Below the pieces are notes generated by a model that saw nothing but the letters and a program-made list of their open reading frames with translations, ran no database searches and had not been told where the DNA came from. A DNA stretch of 64,000 nt from an uncultured Eubacteriales bacterium (GTDB lineage Bacteria > Bacillota > Clostridia > Oscillospirales > CAG-272). The stretch covers positions 8,033 to 72,032 of the forward strand of contig CATYXQ010000005.1 in NCBI GenBank assembly GCA_958414825.1, read 5' to 3'. The position numbers were made by a program, and so were the translations under genes. Shown one piece after another: positions 10,201 through 17,616 of the stretch. The number at the start of each line of letters is the position of its first letter. The stretch's first letter is position 1.

Positions 10201-10962
10201 TGCGAATTTGACTCGGCGCGCGCCATGCGGGAAGCGGGCGCCGACGCGGAAATCTTTGTCATCAACAACCTCACGTCAGACGGTATTTCGCGCAGCGTTG
10301 AAACTTTCGCGCAAAAGGTCGCGGATTCGCAGATCATTTTCATTCCCGGCGGATTTTCCGGCGGCGATGAGCCCGACGGTTCCGGCAAATTCATCACGGC
10401 ATTCTTCCGCAGCGGCGCGGTTAAAGCTTCAGTCGAGGATCTGCTTGAGCGGCGCGACGGCCTCGTCTGCGGTATCTGCAACGGGTTCCAGGCGCTGATT
10501 AAGCTGGGACTTGTTCCGTTTGGAAAAATCGTAGACACCGATGAAAACTGCCCGACGCTGACCTACAACACCATCGGGCGCCACCAGTCGCGCATTGTGC
10601 GAACACGGATCGCCTCCAACATGTCGCCCTGGCTCAGCGAAACGCAGGTCGGCGATATCTATCTTGTTCCGATTTCCCACGGCGAGGGACGTTTCTTAGC
10701 AAGCGACGACGTCATTGCAAACCTCGCAAAGAACGGACAAATCGCAACGCAGTATGCCGATTTGGACGGACACGCAACCATGGACATCCGCTATAATCCC
10801 AACGGTTCCATAGCGGCTATTGAAGGCATTACCTCGCCGGACGGACGTGTATTCGGAAAAATGGGACATGCGGAACGCATCGGAAAAGATCTTTATAAAA
10901 ATGTATACGGCGACTACGATATCAAAATGTTTAAATCGGCTGTAAAGTACTTTAATTCATAA
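7267..10962 (+). CDS. purL: Phosphoribosylformylglycinamidine synthase, single-chain PurL
   Basis: 1231-residue enzyme that converts FGAR and glutamine to FGAM. It is the fused large form: an N-terminal PurS-like region, a linker with the SDHCRHTTF signature (residues 218-226), two AIRS-type halves with NETHNHPTEIEPFGGAAT, and a C-terminal class I glutamine amidotransferase. That domain has VFPGTNCEFDSARAM, the nucleophile in GICNGFQALIKLGL and the catalytic His in ISHGEGRF. No separate purS or purQ exists here, as expected for this architecture, which is common in Clostridia, while B. subtilis uses three subunits. Starts one base inside purD. Confidence 0.96.
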   Translation: MVYRVFVEKKKELANEAAALCADARTLLGVSALEDVRIFNRYDVENIDEALFEYAKRTVFSEPQLDLVSDEPDLTGATAFAVEYLPGQFDQRADSAAQCIQIISCGERPLVRTAKLYLLYGALSEAEIERIKKYVINPVEAREASLASFETLRADWKIPTNVETLDGFCNMEEKALAPFIREYGLAMDENDLAFCRNYFKNERRDPTITELRMIDTYWSDHCRHTTFLTTLDHVTFEDRLLEDTYKQYLHVREELGRKKPVCLMDIATIAVRHLRATGMLNKLDESDEINACTVKMTVTVDGKEEPWLLLFKNETHNHPTEIEPFGGAATCIGGAIRDPLSGRAYVYGAMRVTGAANPLRPVEETLPGKLPQRKIVTTAAAGYSSYGNQIGLATGIVDEIYHDGYAAKRMEIGAVVAAAPAKNVRREYPAPGDLVVLLGGRTGRDGCGGATGSSKSHNLHSLESCGAEVQKGNAPEERKLQRLFRNGEACRMIKRCNDFGAGGVSVAVGELADGLEIDLNKVTKKYEGLDGTELAISESQERMAVVIAPENRERFFEIAVSENLEATVIAAVKAEPRLTMHWNGKTIVDISRDFLNSNGAEKHMDAVVTAPEAFEKTIPKDFRTGICDLAEDLNICSKRGLSERFDSTIGAGTVLMPLGGKYQQTPIQAMVQKISLERGNTDDCSLMAYGYNPFITEKSPYHGAYLAVAESVAKLIASGAAFRDVYLTFQEYFERLGRDSKRWGRPAAALLGAFRAQMELGIGAIGGKDSMSGSFESLDVPPTLVSFAVTTSKTGHILSPEFKAAGRRVVLLAPEYGSDGLPKAKSLIELFDKVTALMRTGKVSAAWTPGYGGVAEAILKMCFGNMLGFKFEDALSLELLFGYRYGAFVLELTDSDEIGTLIGTTTQNGTIVYGDAELSLEKLLGTYENKLESVFPCGLSAKPETVPNFAFEAAADHRAPALKIAKPRVIIPVFPGTNCEFDSARAMREAGADAEIFVINNLTSDGISRSVETFAQKVADSQIIFIPGGFSGGDEPDGSGKFITAFFRSGAVKASVEDLLERRDGLVCGICNGFQALIKLGLVPFGKIVDTDENCPTLTYNTIGRHQSRIVRTRIASNMSPWLSETQVGDIYLVPISHGEGRFLASDDVIANLAKNGQIATQYADLDGHATMDIRYNPNGSIAAIEGITSPDGRVFGKMGHAERIGKDLYKNVYGDYDIKMFKSAVKYFNS

Positions 10963-10986
10963 TCGTCTTTGAAAAAGGAGCGTACC

Positions 10987-12660
10987 ATGAAGTATCTTTC
11001 GGATATTGAAATCGCGCAGAACTGCCGGATGAAACCGATTTCCGAAATCACCGCCGAAGCGGGTATTGCGGAAAAATATGTAGAACAGTACGGTCGGTAT
11101 AAAGCAAAAATCGACCTTTCCCTGCTAAATGAAACCGACCGCGCAGACGGAAAACTGATCCTCGTCACCGCGATTACGCCTACGCCTGCGGGCGAGGGCA
11201 AAACGACGACGACCATCGGTCTTGCGGACGGACTGAAAAAAATCGGTAAGCGCGTGACCGTCGCGCTCCGCGAGCCCTCGCTCGGTCCTGTATTTGGTAT
11301 CAAAGGCGGCGCGGCGGGCGGCGGATATGCGCAGGTCGTACCGATGGAGGACATTAATCTCCACTTTACCGGAGATTTTCACGCAATCGGCGCGGCAAAC
11401 AATCTGCTTGCCGCCATGGTGGACAATCATATCCATCAGGGAAACGCGCTCGGCATTGACACGCGCAAGATCACATGGAAGCGCTGCGTTGATATGAACG
11501 ACCGGCAGCTTCGCAACATTGTGGACGGTCTCGGCGGCCGTGTCAACGGCGTACCGCGCGAAGACGGCTTTGACATTACCGTCGCTTCTGAAATTATGGC
11601 TGTGCTCTGCCTTTCCTCCTCCATTGCCGATTTAAAGCAAAAACTTGCTCAAATCATTATCGGCTACACATCCGATGACAAGCCGATACGCTGCGGCGAC
11701 CTGCACGCGGAGGGAGCCATGACCGCGCTTTTGCGGGACGCGCTCAAGCCGAACCTTGTGCAGACGCTTGAGGGGACGCCCGCGTTCGTACACGGCGGTC
11801 CCTTTGCCAATATTGCGCACGGCTGCAACTCCGTCATGGCAACGCGCATGGCGATGAAGCTCGGCGATTACACCGTCACAGAGGCGGGATTTGGGGCGGA
11901 TCTCGGCGCGGAGAAATTTTTGGACATCAAATGCCGCCTTGCAGGACTTGTCCCGTCCGCAGTCGTCATTGTTGCGACCATTCGTGCACTGAAAATGCAC
12001 GGCGGCATGTCGAAAAGCGAACTCGGTAGCGAGAATCTCGAAGCGCTCAAGCGCGGTATGCCCAATCTGCTCCGCCATGTTTCCAATATTCAAAACGTCT
12101 ATAAGCTGCCGCTTGTGGTCGCGCTCAACCGTTTCCCCACCGATACCGATGCGGAAATTGCGCTGGTTTTGGAACAGTGCCGCGCCCTCGGCGTCAATGC
12201 GATTCTCTCTGACGTATGGGCCAAAGGCGGCGAGGGGGGGATCGATCTTGCGAACGAAGTGGTTCGCCTTTGCGAAATGCCAAACGATTTTTCATTTTCA
12301 TACTCGCTTGACTGCTCCATTGAGGAAAAAATTGAAGCGGTCGTCAGACGCATATACGGCGGCACGGGTATCTCCGTAGCGCCCGCCGCAAAAAAGCAAA
12401 TTGATATGCTCACCGAACTCGGATACGGCAATCTGCCTATTTGCATTGCCAAAACGCAGTACAGCTTCTCGGATGATCCCAAATTGCTCGGTGCGCCGGA
12501 AAACTTCACGGTCAGCGTGAAAAATGTAAAAATCTCCGCAGGCGCTGGCTTTATCGTTGTTCTGACCGGCGATATTATGACCATGCCCGGACTTCCGCGC
12601 GTACCCGCCGCAGAGAAGATTGATATAGATGAAAACGGAAAAATCTGCGGACTGTTTTAA
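10987..12660 (+). CDS. fhs: Formate--tetrahydrofolate ligase Fhs
   Basis: 557-residue ATP-dependent enzyme that makes 10-formyl-THF from formate and THF, feeding PurN, PurH and the Wood-Ljungdahl methyl branch. The P-loop is TPTPAGEGKTTTTIGL near residue 60; other family blocks are ALREPSLGPVFGIKGGA, HAIGAANNLLAAM and EAGFGADLGAEKF. Start chosen at 10987 because AAAAAGGAG sits nine bases upstream; a start at 10969 would consume that ribosome binding site. It is 24 bases after purL and shares its transcript. Placing fhs in the purine operon gives the ZTP riboswitch direct control of the one-carbon donor. Confidence 0.95.
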   Translation: MKYLSDIEIAQNCRMKPISEITAEAGIAEKYVEQYGRYKAKIDLSLLNETDRADGKLILVTAITPTPAGEGKTTTTIGLADGLKKIGKRVTVALREPSLGPVFGIKGGAAGGGYAQVVPMEDINLHFTGDFHAIGAANNLLAAMVDNHIHQGNALGIDTRKITWKRCVDMNDRQLRNIVDGLGGRVNGVPREDGFDITVASEIMAVLCLSSSIADLKQKLAQIIIGYTSDDKPIRCGDLHAEGAMTALLRDALKPNLVQTLEGTPAFVHGGPFANIAHGCNSVMATRMAMKLGDYTVTEAGFGADLGAEKFLDIKCRLAGLVPSAVVIVATIRALKMHGGMSKSELGSENLEALKRGMPNLLRHVSNIQNVYKLPLVVALNRFPTDTDAEIALVLEQCRALGVNAILSDVWAKGGEGGIDLANEVVRLCEMPNDFSFSYSLDCSIEEKIEAVVRRIYGGTGISVAPAAKKQIDMLTELGYGNLPICIAKTQYSFSDDPKLLGAPENFTVSVKNVKISAGAGFIVVLTGDIMTMPGLPRVPAAEKIDIDENGKICGLF

Positions 12661-12673
12661 CAAAAAATAAATA

Positions 12674-12708
12674 AGAACAGGGGAACGCAAAATGCGTTTC
12701 CCTGTTCT
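12674..12708 (+). terminator. Hairpin ending the purine operon
   Basis: AGAACAGGGGAACGC (12674-12688) pairs with GCGTTTCCCTGTTCT (12694-12708) over 15 base pairs, one of them a wobble, with a five-base loop, 13 bases after the fhs stop. The sequence after the stem (GCATCTTAG) has little T tract, so termination may be incomplete or the hairpin may mainly protect the 3' end. Confidence 0.6.
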
Positions 12709-12967
12709 GCATCTTAGAGCATATAGATTCTCCATCCCCTAAAAGCGCATCCAAACAATAAAGAAACGCGGAGTCAATCTCAAAAGAAGAAATGCTGCAA
12801 ATGTCAGACAAACCCAATTTTACTATTTTCTATAAACTTTGGGGTTCACTTTAAAATAGGGGGGAATTTTTTCTTAGCGAAACTGAAATCCGATAGCTAT
12901 ATGACATTGACGATTACATGCGTCTTTTTTGCATTTCTGCTACCCGTTATATAATTTCAGTTATATT
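12709..12967. other. Intergenic between convergent fhs and queT, no gene seen
   Basis: No open frame with a ribosome binding site was found. The only structure noticed is a 9-bp inverted repeat, AACTGAAAT at 12881-12889 and ATTTCAGTT at 12954-12962, enclosing 64 bases. It may be the base of a structured 3' end or chance. Confidence 0.4.
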
Positions 12968-13450
12968 TTATTCAAAAATCTGTCTGGCGCGTTTATTGAG
13001 TGCAAACAGCAAAAGCATACCGAGGCCGTATACGGAAATCACCTCGCCCGCGCCCACCGTAACCATTAAATACCACCATGCATCGGACATGCCGTAAGCA
13101 AATCGAAGCACAAAGGGCACAATCAGCATATTTGCAAGCACAGTAGGCAGGGGAACCAACCATTTATACCGCCGCAAACCGTATGCCAAAAATGCGCCGA
13201 TCAGCGTGGCCAAGCTGCCAAAAATCACATCCCAAAGCGCCGCGCCGGTCAAAAAATTGGCCAGAATACAGCCGATAAACACGCCCGGAATCGCGGCAGG
13301 CGTAAAATAGGGCAATATGCACAGCGCCTCTGAAAAGCGCACCTGCACAGCGCCGCTTGAAAGTCCCATCAACGCGGCAAGACAGGTAAGTACGACATAG
13401 AGCGCGGCAATCACCGCCCCCTGACAGAGAAATTTGCTTTTTTGTTTCAT
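12968..13450 (-). CDS. queT: QueT family transporter (ECF substrate-binding membrane component for a queuosine precursor)
   Basis: 160-residue, strongly hydrophobic protein with about five or six membrane segments. It matches QueT-type S components of energy-coupling-factor transporters by the block VQVRFSEALCILPYFTPAAI, the PGVFIGCILANFL helix, and the basic LRRYKW loop. It would bind a 7-deazaguanine precursor such as preQ1 and use the shared EcfAAT module, which is not in this window. The start at 13450 follows AGGAGATAAGAAA; an upstream in-frame extension to 13528 runs through the riboswitch and promoter and is rejected. The preQ1-like leader supports the substrate assignment. Confidence 0.85.
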   Translation of the reverse strand: MKQKSKFLCQGAVIAALYVVLTCLAALMGLSSGAVQVRFSEALCILPYFTPAAIPGVFIGCILANFLTGAALWDVIFGSLATLIGAFLAYGLRRYKWLVPLPTVLANMLIVPFVLRFAYGMSDAWWYLMVTVGAGEVISVYGLGMLLLFALNKRARQIFE

Positions 13451-13458
13451 TTTCTTAT

Positions 13459-13498
13459 CTCCTAGTTTTGTTTTATGTGAGGAGGATTTCGAACTCAC
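13459..13498 (-). ncRNA. preQ1-I riboswitch (translational), upstream of queT
   Basis: Read on the minus strand, GTGAG (13498-13494) and CTCAC (13481-13477) form the single stem, enclosing a C-rich loop ending in TCC. The stem is followed by the A-rich tail ATAAAACAAAACT and then AGGAG (13463-13459), the queT Shine-Dalgarno. This is the compact H-type pseudoknot layout of preQ1-I aptamers, close to the Thermoanaerobacter form with its AACAAAACAAGG tail. The loop pyrimidines can pair with the AGGAG, so ligand binding should hide the ribosome binding site. Confidence 0.78.
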
Positions 13499-13505
13499 AA
13501 AAATT

Positions 13506-13534
13506 ATTTTACCATATTTACCGCACAATTACAA
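13506..13534 (-). promoter_or_regulatory. Promoter of queT
   Basis: On the minus strand TTGTAA (13534-13529), 17 bases, then TAAAAT (13511-13506), preceded by TGG. The start point falls near 13499, just at the first base of the riboswitch stem, which supports both calls. Confidence 0.75.
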
Positions 13535-13623
13535 GGCTTTTCAGGGTTGATCTTCGAGAAATATCTCATTTTTATTCTGATTGTAAACAACAACTTTTTT
13601 TTTGAAAGAGTTAAAATTTTGCA

Positions 13624-13652
13624 TTGTCCAATTTTCAGCAATATGGTATAAT
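13624..13652 (+). promoter_or_regulatory. Promoter of the first beta-helix/GH43 gene
   Basis: TTGTCC at 13624-13629, 17-base spacer, TATAAT at 13647-13652 with a TGG extension. The short leader carries GAGG nine bases before the ATG at 13693. The ~240 bases between queT and this gene hold two divergent promoters and nothing else seen. Confidence 0.75.
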
Positions 13653-13692
13653 TTAAGTAAGAAAAAAGGATTTAAATAAAGCGAGGTAAACA

Positions 13693-16600
13693 ATGAAAAA
13701 ATTTTTAGCATTACTGTTTGCGTTGATATTGGTATGTTTTTTCACCTCCTGCGGTGAAAAAACACCCGTCCCCTCCTCCGATATTGGTTCTGCCGATGGA
13801 ACTGAACCGAACCAAACGGAACAAACCGAACCGCCTGTTCATACGGAAATAATCTATGTGCACTCTGGCATCGGAAGCGATGAAGCTGCGGGGAATAATC
13901 CGGACGCGCCGCTGAAAACCCTTCCGTGCGCAATTCAGAAATTAAAAGAAATCGGCGGACAAATCGTGATTATGGACGCCTATACGATTTCCTCCGAACT
14001 TACCGAACCGATACATACCGCACCGATTACAATTACCACAAACGACGGCAACACCGACTATGGAAAAGACGGAGCCATGCTGGCATTCGGCAATGCGCTT
14101 CGCTACCAGATCGGCGGAGACACGACCTTTGAGAATATTCAAATCAACTTTGCAGGCACGCTCAACTTTGTGGCAAACTATAACTATGTTACTTTTGGCC
14201 AAAACGTCATAACCAAAAATACAAGCGCCGGAAACGGAATCTATGTTATCGGCGGTTATCAAAGTCCGAACAACGATGTAGATGTGTCCAGAAATTCCCA
14301 CATTACAATTCAGAGCGGAACATTTTATGCCGTCGCCGGCGGTACAAGACAAGTCGCCTCCGGCGCGAAGAATATGACCTTTACCGGAACGCACTACATT
14401 GATATTTCCGGCGGCACCGTCTCTAAAGTATACGGCGGATCGCTGGAAAGACAGTATTCCAACAACGCCAACATTACCGTCAGCGGCGGTACGGTCAAGC
14501 AATTGTTTACAGGCGGTGACGCCACCCGCCGACTCAACGGCAATGCAACCGTTACGCTTTCCGGCGGTACCGTCGATCAGTTAAACATCAACAACGTTGT
14601 CGGCGCAGCGAATGTACATCTGACAGGAACAAACGTCAAAAGCGTTTCTGTCTCCTACGCCAACACGGAAATTACCGAACTTGCAAAAAAATCGGGCGCT
14701 ATAAAAACCCTTCATTACAATGCGCTTTTCTATGAGCCGACCTTTATCGAATCAATCGGCGCAAAATTTGACGCGACAACGAATATTACCAAAATTTATG
14801 CGAAAGAGGGCGCTAACGGCACCGGCGCTTCTGAAACCGATCCTGCTTCTTTTTCCGATGCGTTTGCCAAAGCAGCGAAAATGGGCGGTGAAATCGCAGT
14901 CATCGACTCCATCGAAATTAAAAACTTTACAGAACCTGCGCACAGCGATAAAATTCTGATTAAAGGCGCTGCCAAAGACAGTTCGCTTCTGATCAGCGGC
15001 GTCTATACCCTGGGCGGTGAAACCGCTTTTGAAAAAATCACACTGGACGCGGATAAATCCACACTGAACGCCGAAAGCGGCACTTTAACAATCAAAGACA
15101 GCGTTACCATGTCCGGCAAAGCGGATGTAAACGGTTCCGCCGTACTGCAAAGCGGTACTTTCGGCGTCGTAAACGGCGGCAATTCCGATGCGGTTATCGT
15201 CATAAACGGCGCAAATGCAGACACGGTAATCGGCGGAACGGCGTCGGCCGATATTGAAATCACTGACGGCTCGATCGGTACGCTGAAAACCACGGAGGAC
15301 GCCATTCGGCGCTTCCGTCTGAATATCAGCGGAGGCAATATACAGAAACTTGAATTCAACAATGTAAGCGAAAAACTGGAAATCATCCTGTACGGTGGCA
15401 AAATCGCTTCTTATGCTGTAAACGGCAATAATGTACAGGGTACGGCCAAATTGAACGAAGCATTTTACAAACTGACCGACCTAGGCGCTGCGGCTTCCCT
15501 GTTCACTGTGGACAATGAACAGGTCGTCTACCTCATGAACGGCGGTACGGGCAACGGAACGGCGCCCACCATGCCGTTTGGCAATCTGAAAGACGCATAT
15601 GCCGCACTCCCGAACGGCGGCGTAATCGTCATCTGCGGTCCGTATACCCTCGACAGCGTACAGAACAATTTGAAGAATACATCCAAGATCACCATTACCT
15701 CCGTATATGGCGATACGGACTATGCAAAAACAAACAGCGCGAATTTCCAATTCGGCGCGGATTTCTACTGCGGCGGTGAAACCGAATTTCGCGACATCAC
15801 GCTGATTTGTGCGAAACGCTACTGTTCGCTGTACGCAAACGGAAACAAACTCACGCTTGGCGACAACATCATAAGCGAGCAGCACAGCAGCGTAAATACC
15901 TATCTTTCCGTAATGGGCGGAGGTACGCAGGGACTTTCCTCCACGAATCTGACCATCAACAGCGGTAAATGGCAAAGAGTACGCGGCGGCAACGCCAAAG
16001 ACGCGGCGAATATGACCGTAAACCTCACCGTAAACGGCGGCGAATTTGTCGAACCGGTAACGCTTGGAAGCGGCGCTGCGCACAGCGGCGATATTCGCGC
16101 GGAAATTAACGGCGGCATCTTCTACCAGGGGATTTTCGCATCTACACTGGAAGCAACCAATCTTTCGGTGAATTCAAATGTTACACTTACGATAAACGGC
16201 GGCACTGTTTACGGCACCGTTGCCCCGGCTCGCAAAAAACTTGGCACCTATACTGGCAGCTATACCGTCTATATCAACGGCGGCGAATTTGCCCATCTCA
16301 CTGACCTTACGGGCACAGACGGTATGACCGGAACCATGACAAGTTCTCTGCATGTCGGAGTCGGCGTTGACATCAATGCAAAAGAAACCGGCGCTATGTC
16401 CTTTACCAATCCGATCCGTTCAAATGGCGCCGATCCATGGCTCTTTTACCATGACGGCAACTATTATTACATTGCAACGGCCGGCTCACAGCTGACGCTG
16501 TACAAAGCGGCCAACATCGGCGATCTTCCCCACGCAGCCGGACAAATGATTTATAAACCCGAAGCCGGGAAACCATGGTCTAAGAACCTCTGGTCCCCTG

Positions 16601-17460
16601 AGATCCATTATTTCGGGCCTGAAGATTTCGGCGAGGAATACGCCGGTTGGTATTGCTTTATTGCCTGCGATGACGGCGACAATACAAATCACCGCATGTA
16701 CGTGATCAAATGCCTCACAGACGACCTTATGGGGGCGTGGGGACATCCGCTTACCGGAGAAGAAAACGTACCGATTAAAGTAGAAAGCCCAGACGTTCCC
16801 GAACTGACTAACGATACATGGGCGGCCGGTCAGACGGTGATTCGCATCGACGGTCAGCTTTACACCATGTGGGTCGGCGAAACCGGCCGCGGCACATCGG
16901 ATTTCCATCAGACAATCAATATTGCAAAGTTGTCTAACCCGTGGACGATCACCAAATCATACGGCGTCATCTGCGTGCCGGAATATTCTTGGGAAAAAGG
17001 CGGCGCAGACGGGATTCGGCCTCAGGTTGTTGAAGGCGGCACGGCTGTATACGGCAGCGACGGGTCAGTATACGTCGTTTACTCAGGAAGTGGATATTGG
17101 ACAACCGAATATAAGCTCGGCCAACTCAAATATCTCGGCGGAGATCCGCTCGACATCAAAAACTGGGAAAAACTTCCGACCCCGATTTTCTCAAAATCGA
17201 ACGAACTTAACGGCTGCGGTCATGCATCCTATGTAACCGATACGGACGGCCAGGGATGGATCTGCTATCACGCATACCTCGGTACAGACACCTCAAGCGG
17301 TCGCTATGCGTTTGTTGAACCCTACACTGCCGATAAAAACGGCGTTGTGATCGGAAACGGCACAAAGCACCCCGAAAGTCCCTCAAAGACCTATACCGTT
17401 AATGTCAATCCAAGACCTCTGGCGGAAAAAATCAGCAACTTTGGTTCTATCGAAAAGTAA
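13693..17460 (+). CDS. Giant secreted lipoprotein: three beta-helix modules plus C-terminal GH43
   Basis: 1255 residues. A lipoprotein signal peptide ends at Cys20 (CFFTSC), then a Thr/Glu-rich linker. Three related modules start near residues 52, 364 and 611, each opening like IIYVHSGIGSDEAAG or VVYLMNGGTGNG with an N-terminal pectate-lyase-like cap and continuing as repeats of ISGGT/INGG, the pattern of a right-handed parallel beta-helix. A glycoside hydrolase family 43 five-blade propeller occupies about 903-1245: the nucleophile-activating Asp lies in SNGADPWLFYHDGNYYY, WSPEIHYFGPE gives the middle acidic residue, and VEGGTAVYG the likely general acid. Such enzymes cleave arabinose- or xylose-containing glycans. 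It acts at the outer membrane face. Its paralogue follows after 156 bases. Catalytic substrate not determinable. Confidence 0.85.
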   Translation: MKKFLALLFALILVCFFTSCGEKTPVPSSDIGSADGTEPNQTEQTEPPVHTEIIYVHSGIGSDEAAGNNPDAPLKTLPCAIQKLKEIGGQIVIMDAYTISSELTEPIHTAPITITTNDGNTDYGKDGAMLAFGNALRYQIGGDTTFENIQINFAGTLNFVANYNYVTFGQNVITKNTSAGNGIYVIGGYQSPNNDVDVSRNSHITIQSGTFYAVAGGTRQVASGAKNMTFTGTHYIDISGGTVSKVYGGSLERQYSNNANITVSGGTVKQLFTGGDATRRLNGNATVTLSGGTVDQLNINNVVGAANVHLTGTNVKSVSVSYANTEITELAKKSGAIKTLHYNALFYEPTFIESIGAKFDATTNITKIYAKEGANGTGASETDPASFSDAFAKAAKMGGEIAVIDSIEIKNFTEPAHSDKILIKGAAKDSSLLISGVYTLGGETAFEKITLDADKSTLNAESGTLTIKDSVTMSGKADVNGSAVLQSGTFGVVNGGNSDAVIVINGANADTVIGGTASADIEITDGSIGTLKTTEDAIRRFRLNISGGNIQKLEFNNVSEKLEIILYGGKIASYAVNGNNVQGTAKLNEAFYKLTDLGAAASLFTVDNEQVVYLMNGGTGNGTAPTMPFGNLKDAYAALPNGGVIVICGPYTLDSVQNNLKNTSKITITSVYGDTDYAKTNSANFQFGADFYCGGETEFRDITLICAKRYCSLYANGNKLTLGDNIISEQHSSVNTYLSVMGGGTQGLSSTNLTINSGKWQRVRGGNAKDAANMTVNLTVNGGEFVEPVTLGSGAAHSGDIRAEINGGIFYQGIFASTLEATNLSVNSNVTLTINGGTVYGTVAPARKKLGTYTGSYTVYINGGEFAHLTDLTGTDGMTGTMTSSLHVGVGVDINAKETGAMSFTNPIRSNGADPWLFYHDGNYYYIATAGSQLTLYKAANIGDLPHAAGQMIYKPEAGKPWSKNLWSPEIHYFGPEDFGEEYAGWYCFIACDDGDNTNHRMYVIKCLTDDLMGAWGHPLTGEENVPIKVESPDVPELTNDTWAAGQTVIRIDGQLYTMWVGETGRGTSDFHQTINIAKLSNPWTITKSYGVICVPEYSWEKGGADGIRPQVVEGGTAVYGSDGSVYVVYSGSGYWTTEYKLGQLKYLGGDPLDIKNWEKLPTPIFSKSNELNGCGHASYVTDTDGQGWICYHAYLGTDTSSGRYAFVEPYTADKNGVVIGNGTKHPESPSKTYTVNVNPRPLAEKISNFGSIEK

Positions 17461-17492
17461 AAACCACAAACAATCGTAAAATACAAAAATGC

Positions 17493-17556
17493 GGAAGACA
17501 TCCGGAAACGCTGCACATTTTAAAAAACGGCTGCGCTCCCGGACGTCTTCCTTTTT
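17493..17556 (+). terminator. Terminator between the two GH43 paralogues
   Basis: GGAAGACATCCGG (17493-17505) pairs with CCGGACGTCTTCC (17539-17551) with one mismatch and a long loop, followed by TTTTT (17552-17556). It suggests the downstream paralogue has its own promoter or depends on read-through. Confidence 0.65.
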
Positions 17557-17616
17557 AAACGATTGACTGCACGTTTTCCCGCGTTCCGTCAAATTTTACT
17601 TTCATGAGGTAAGCCT

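Noticed and set aside
13942..14502. 186-residue minus-strand frame inside the first GH43 gene
   Set aside because: The repetitive Gly/Thr codons of the beta-helix repeats keep the opposite strand open; no start signals.
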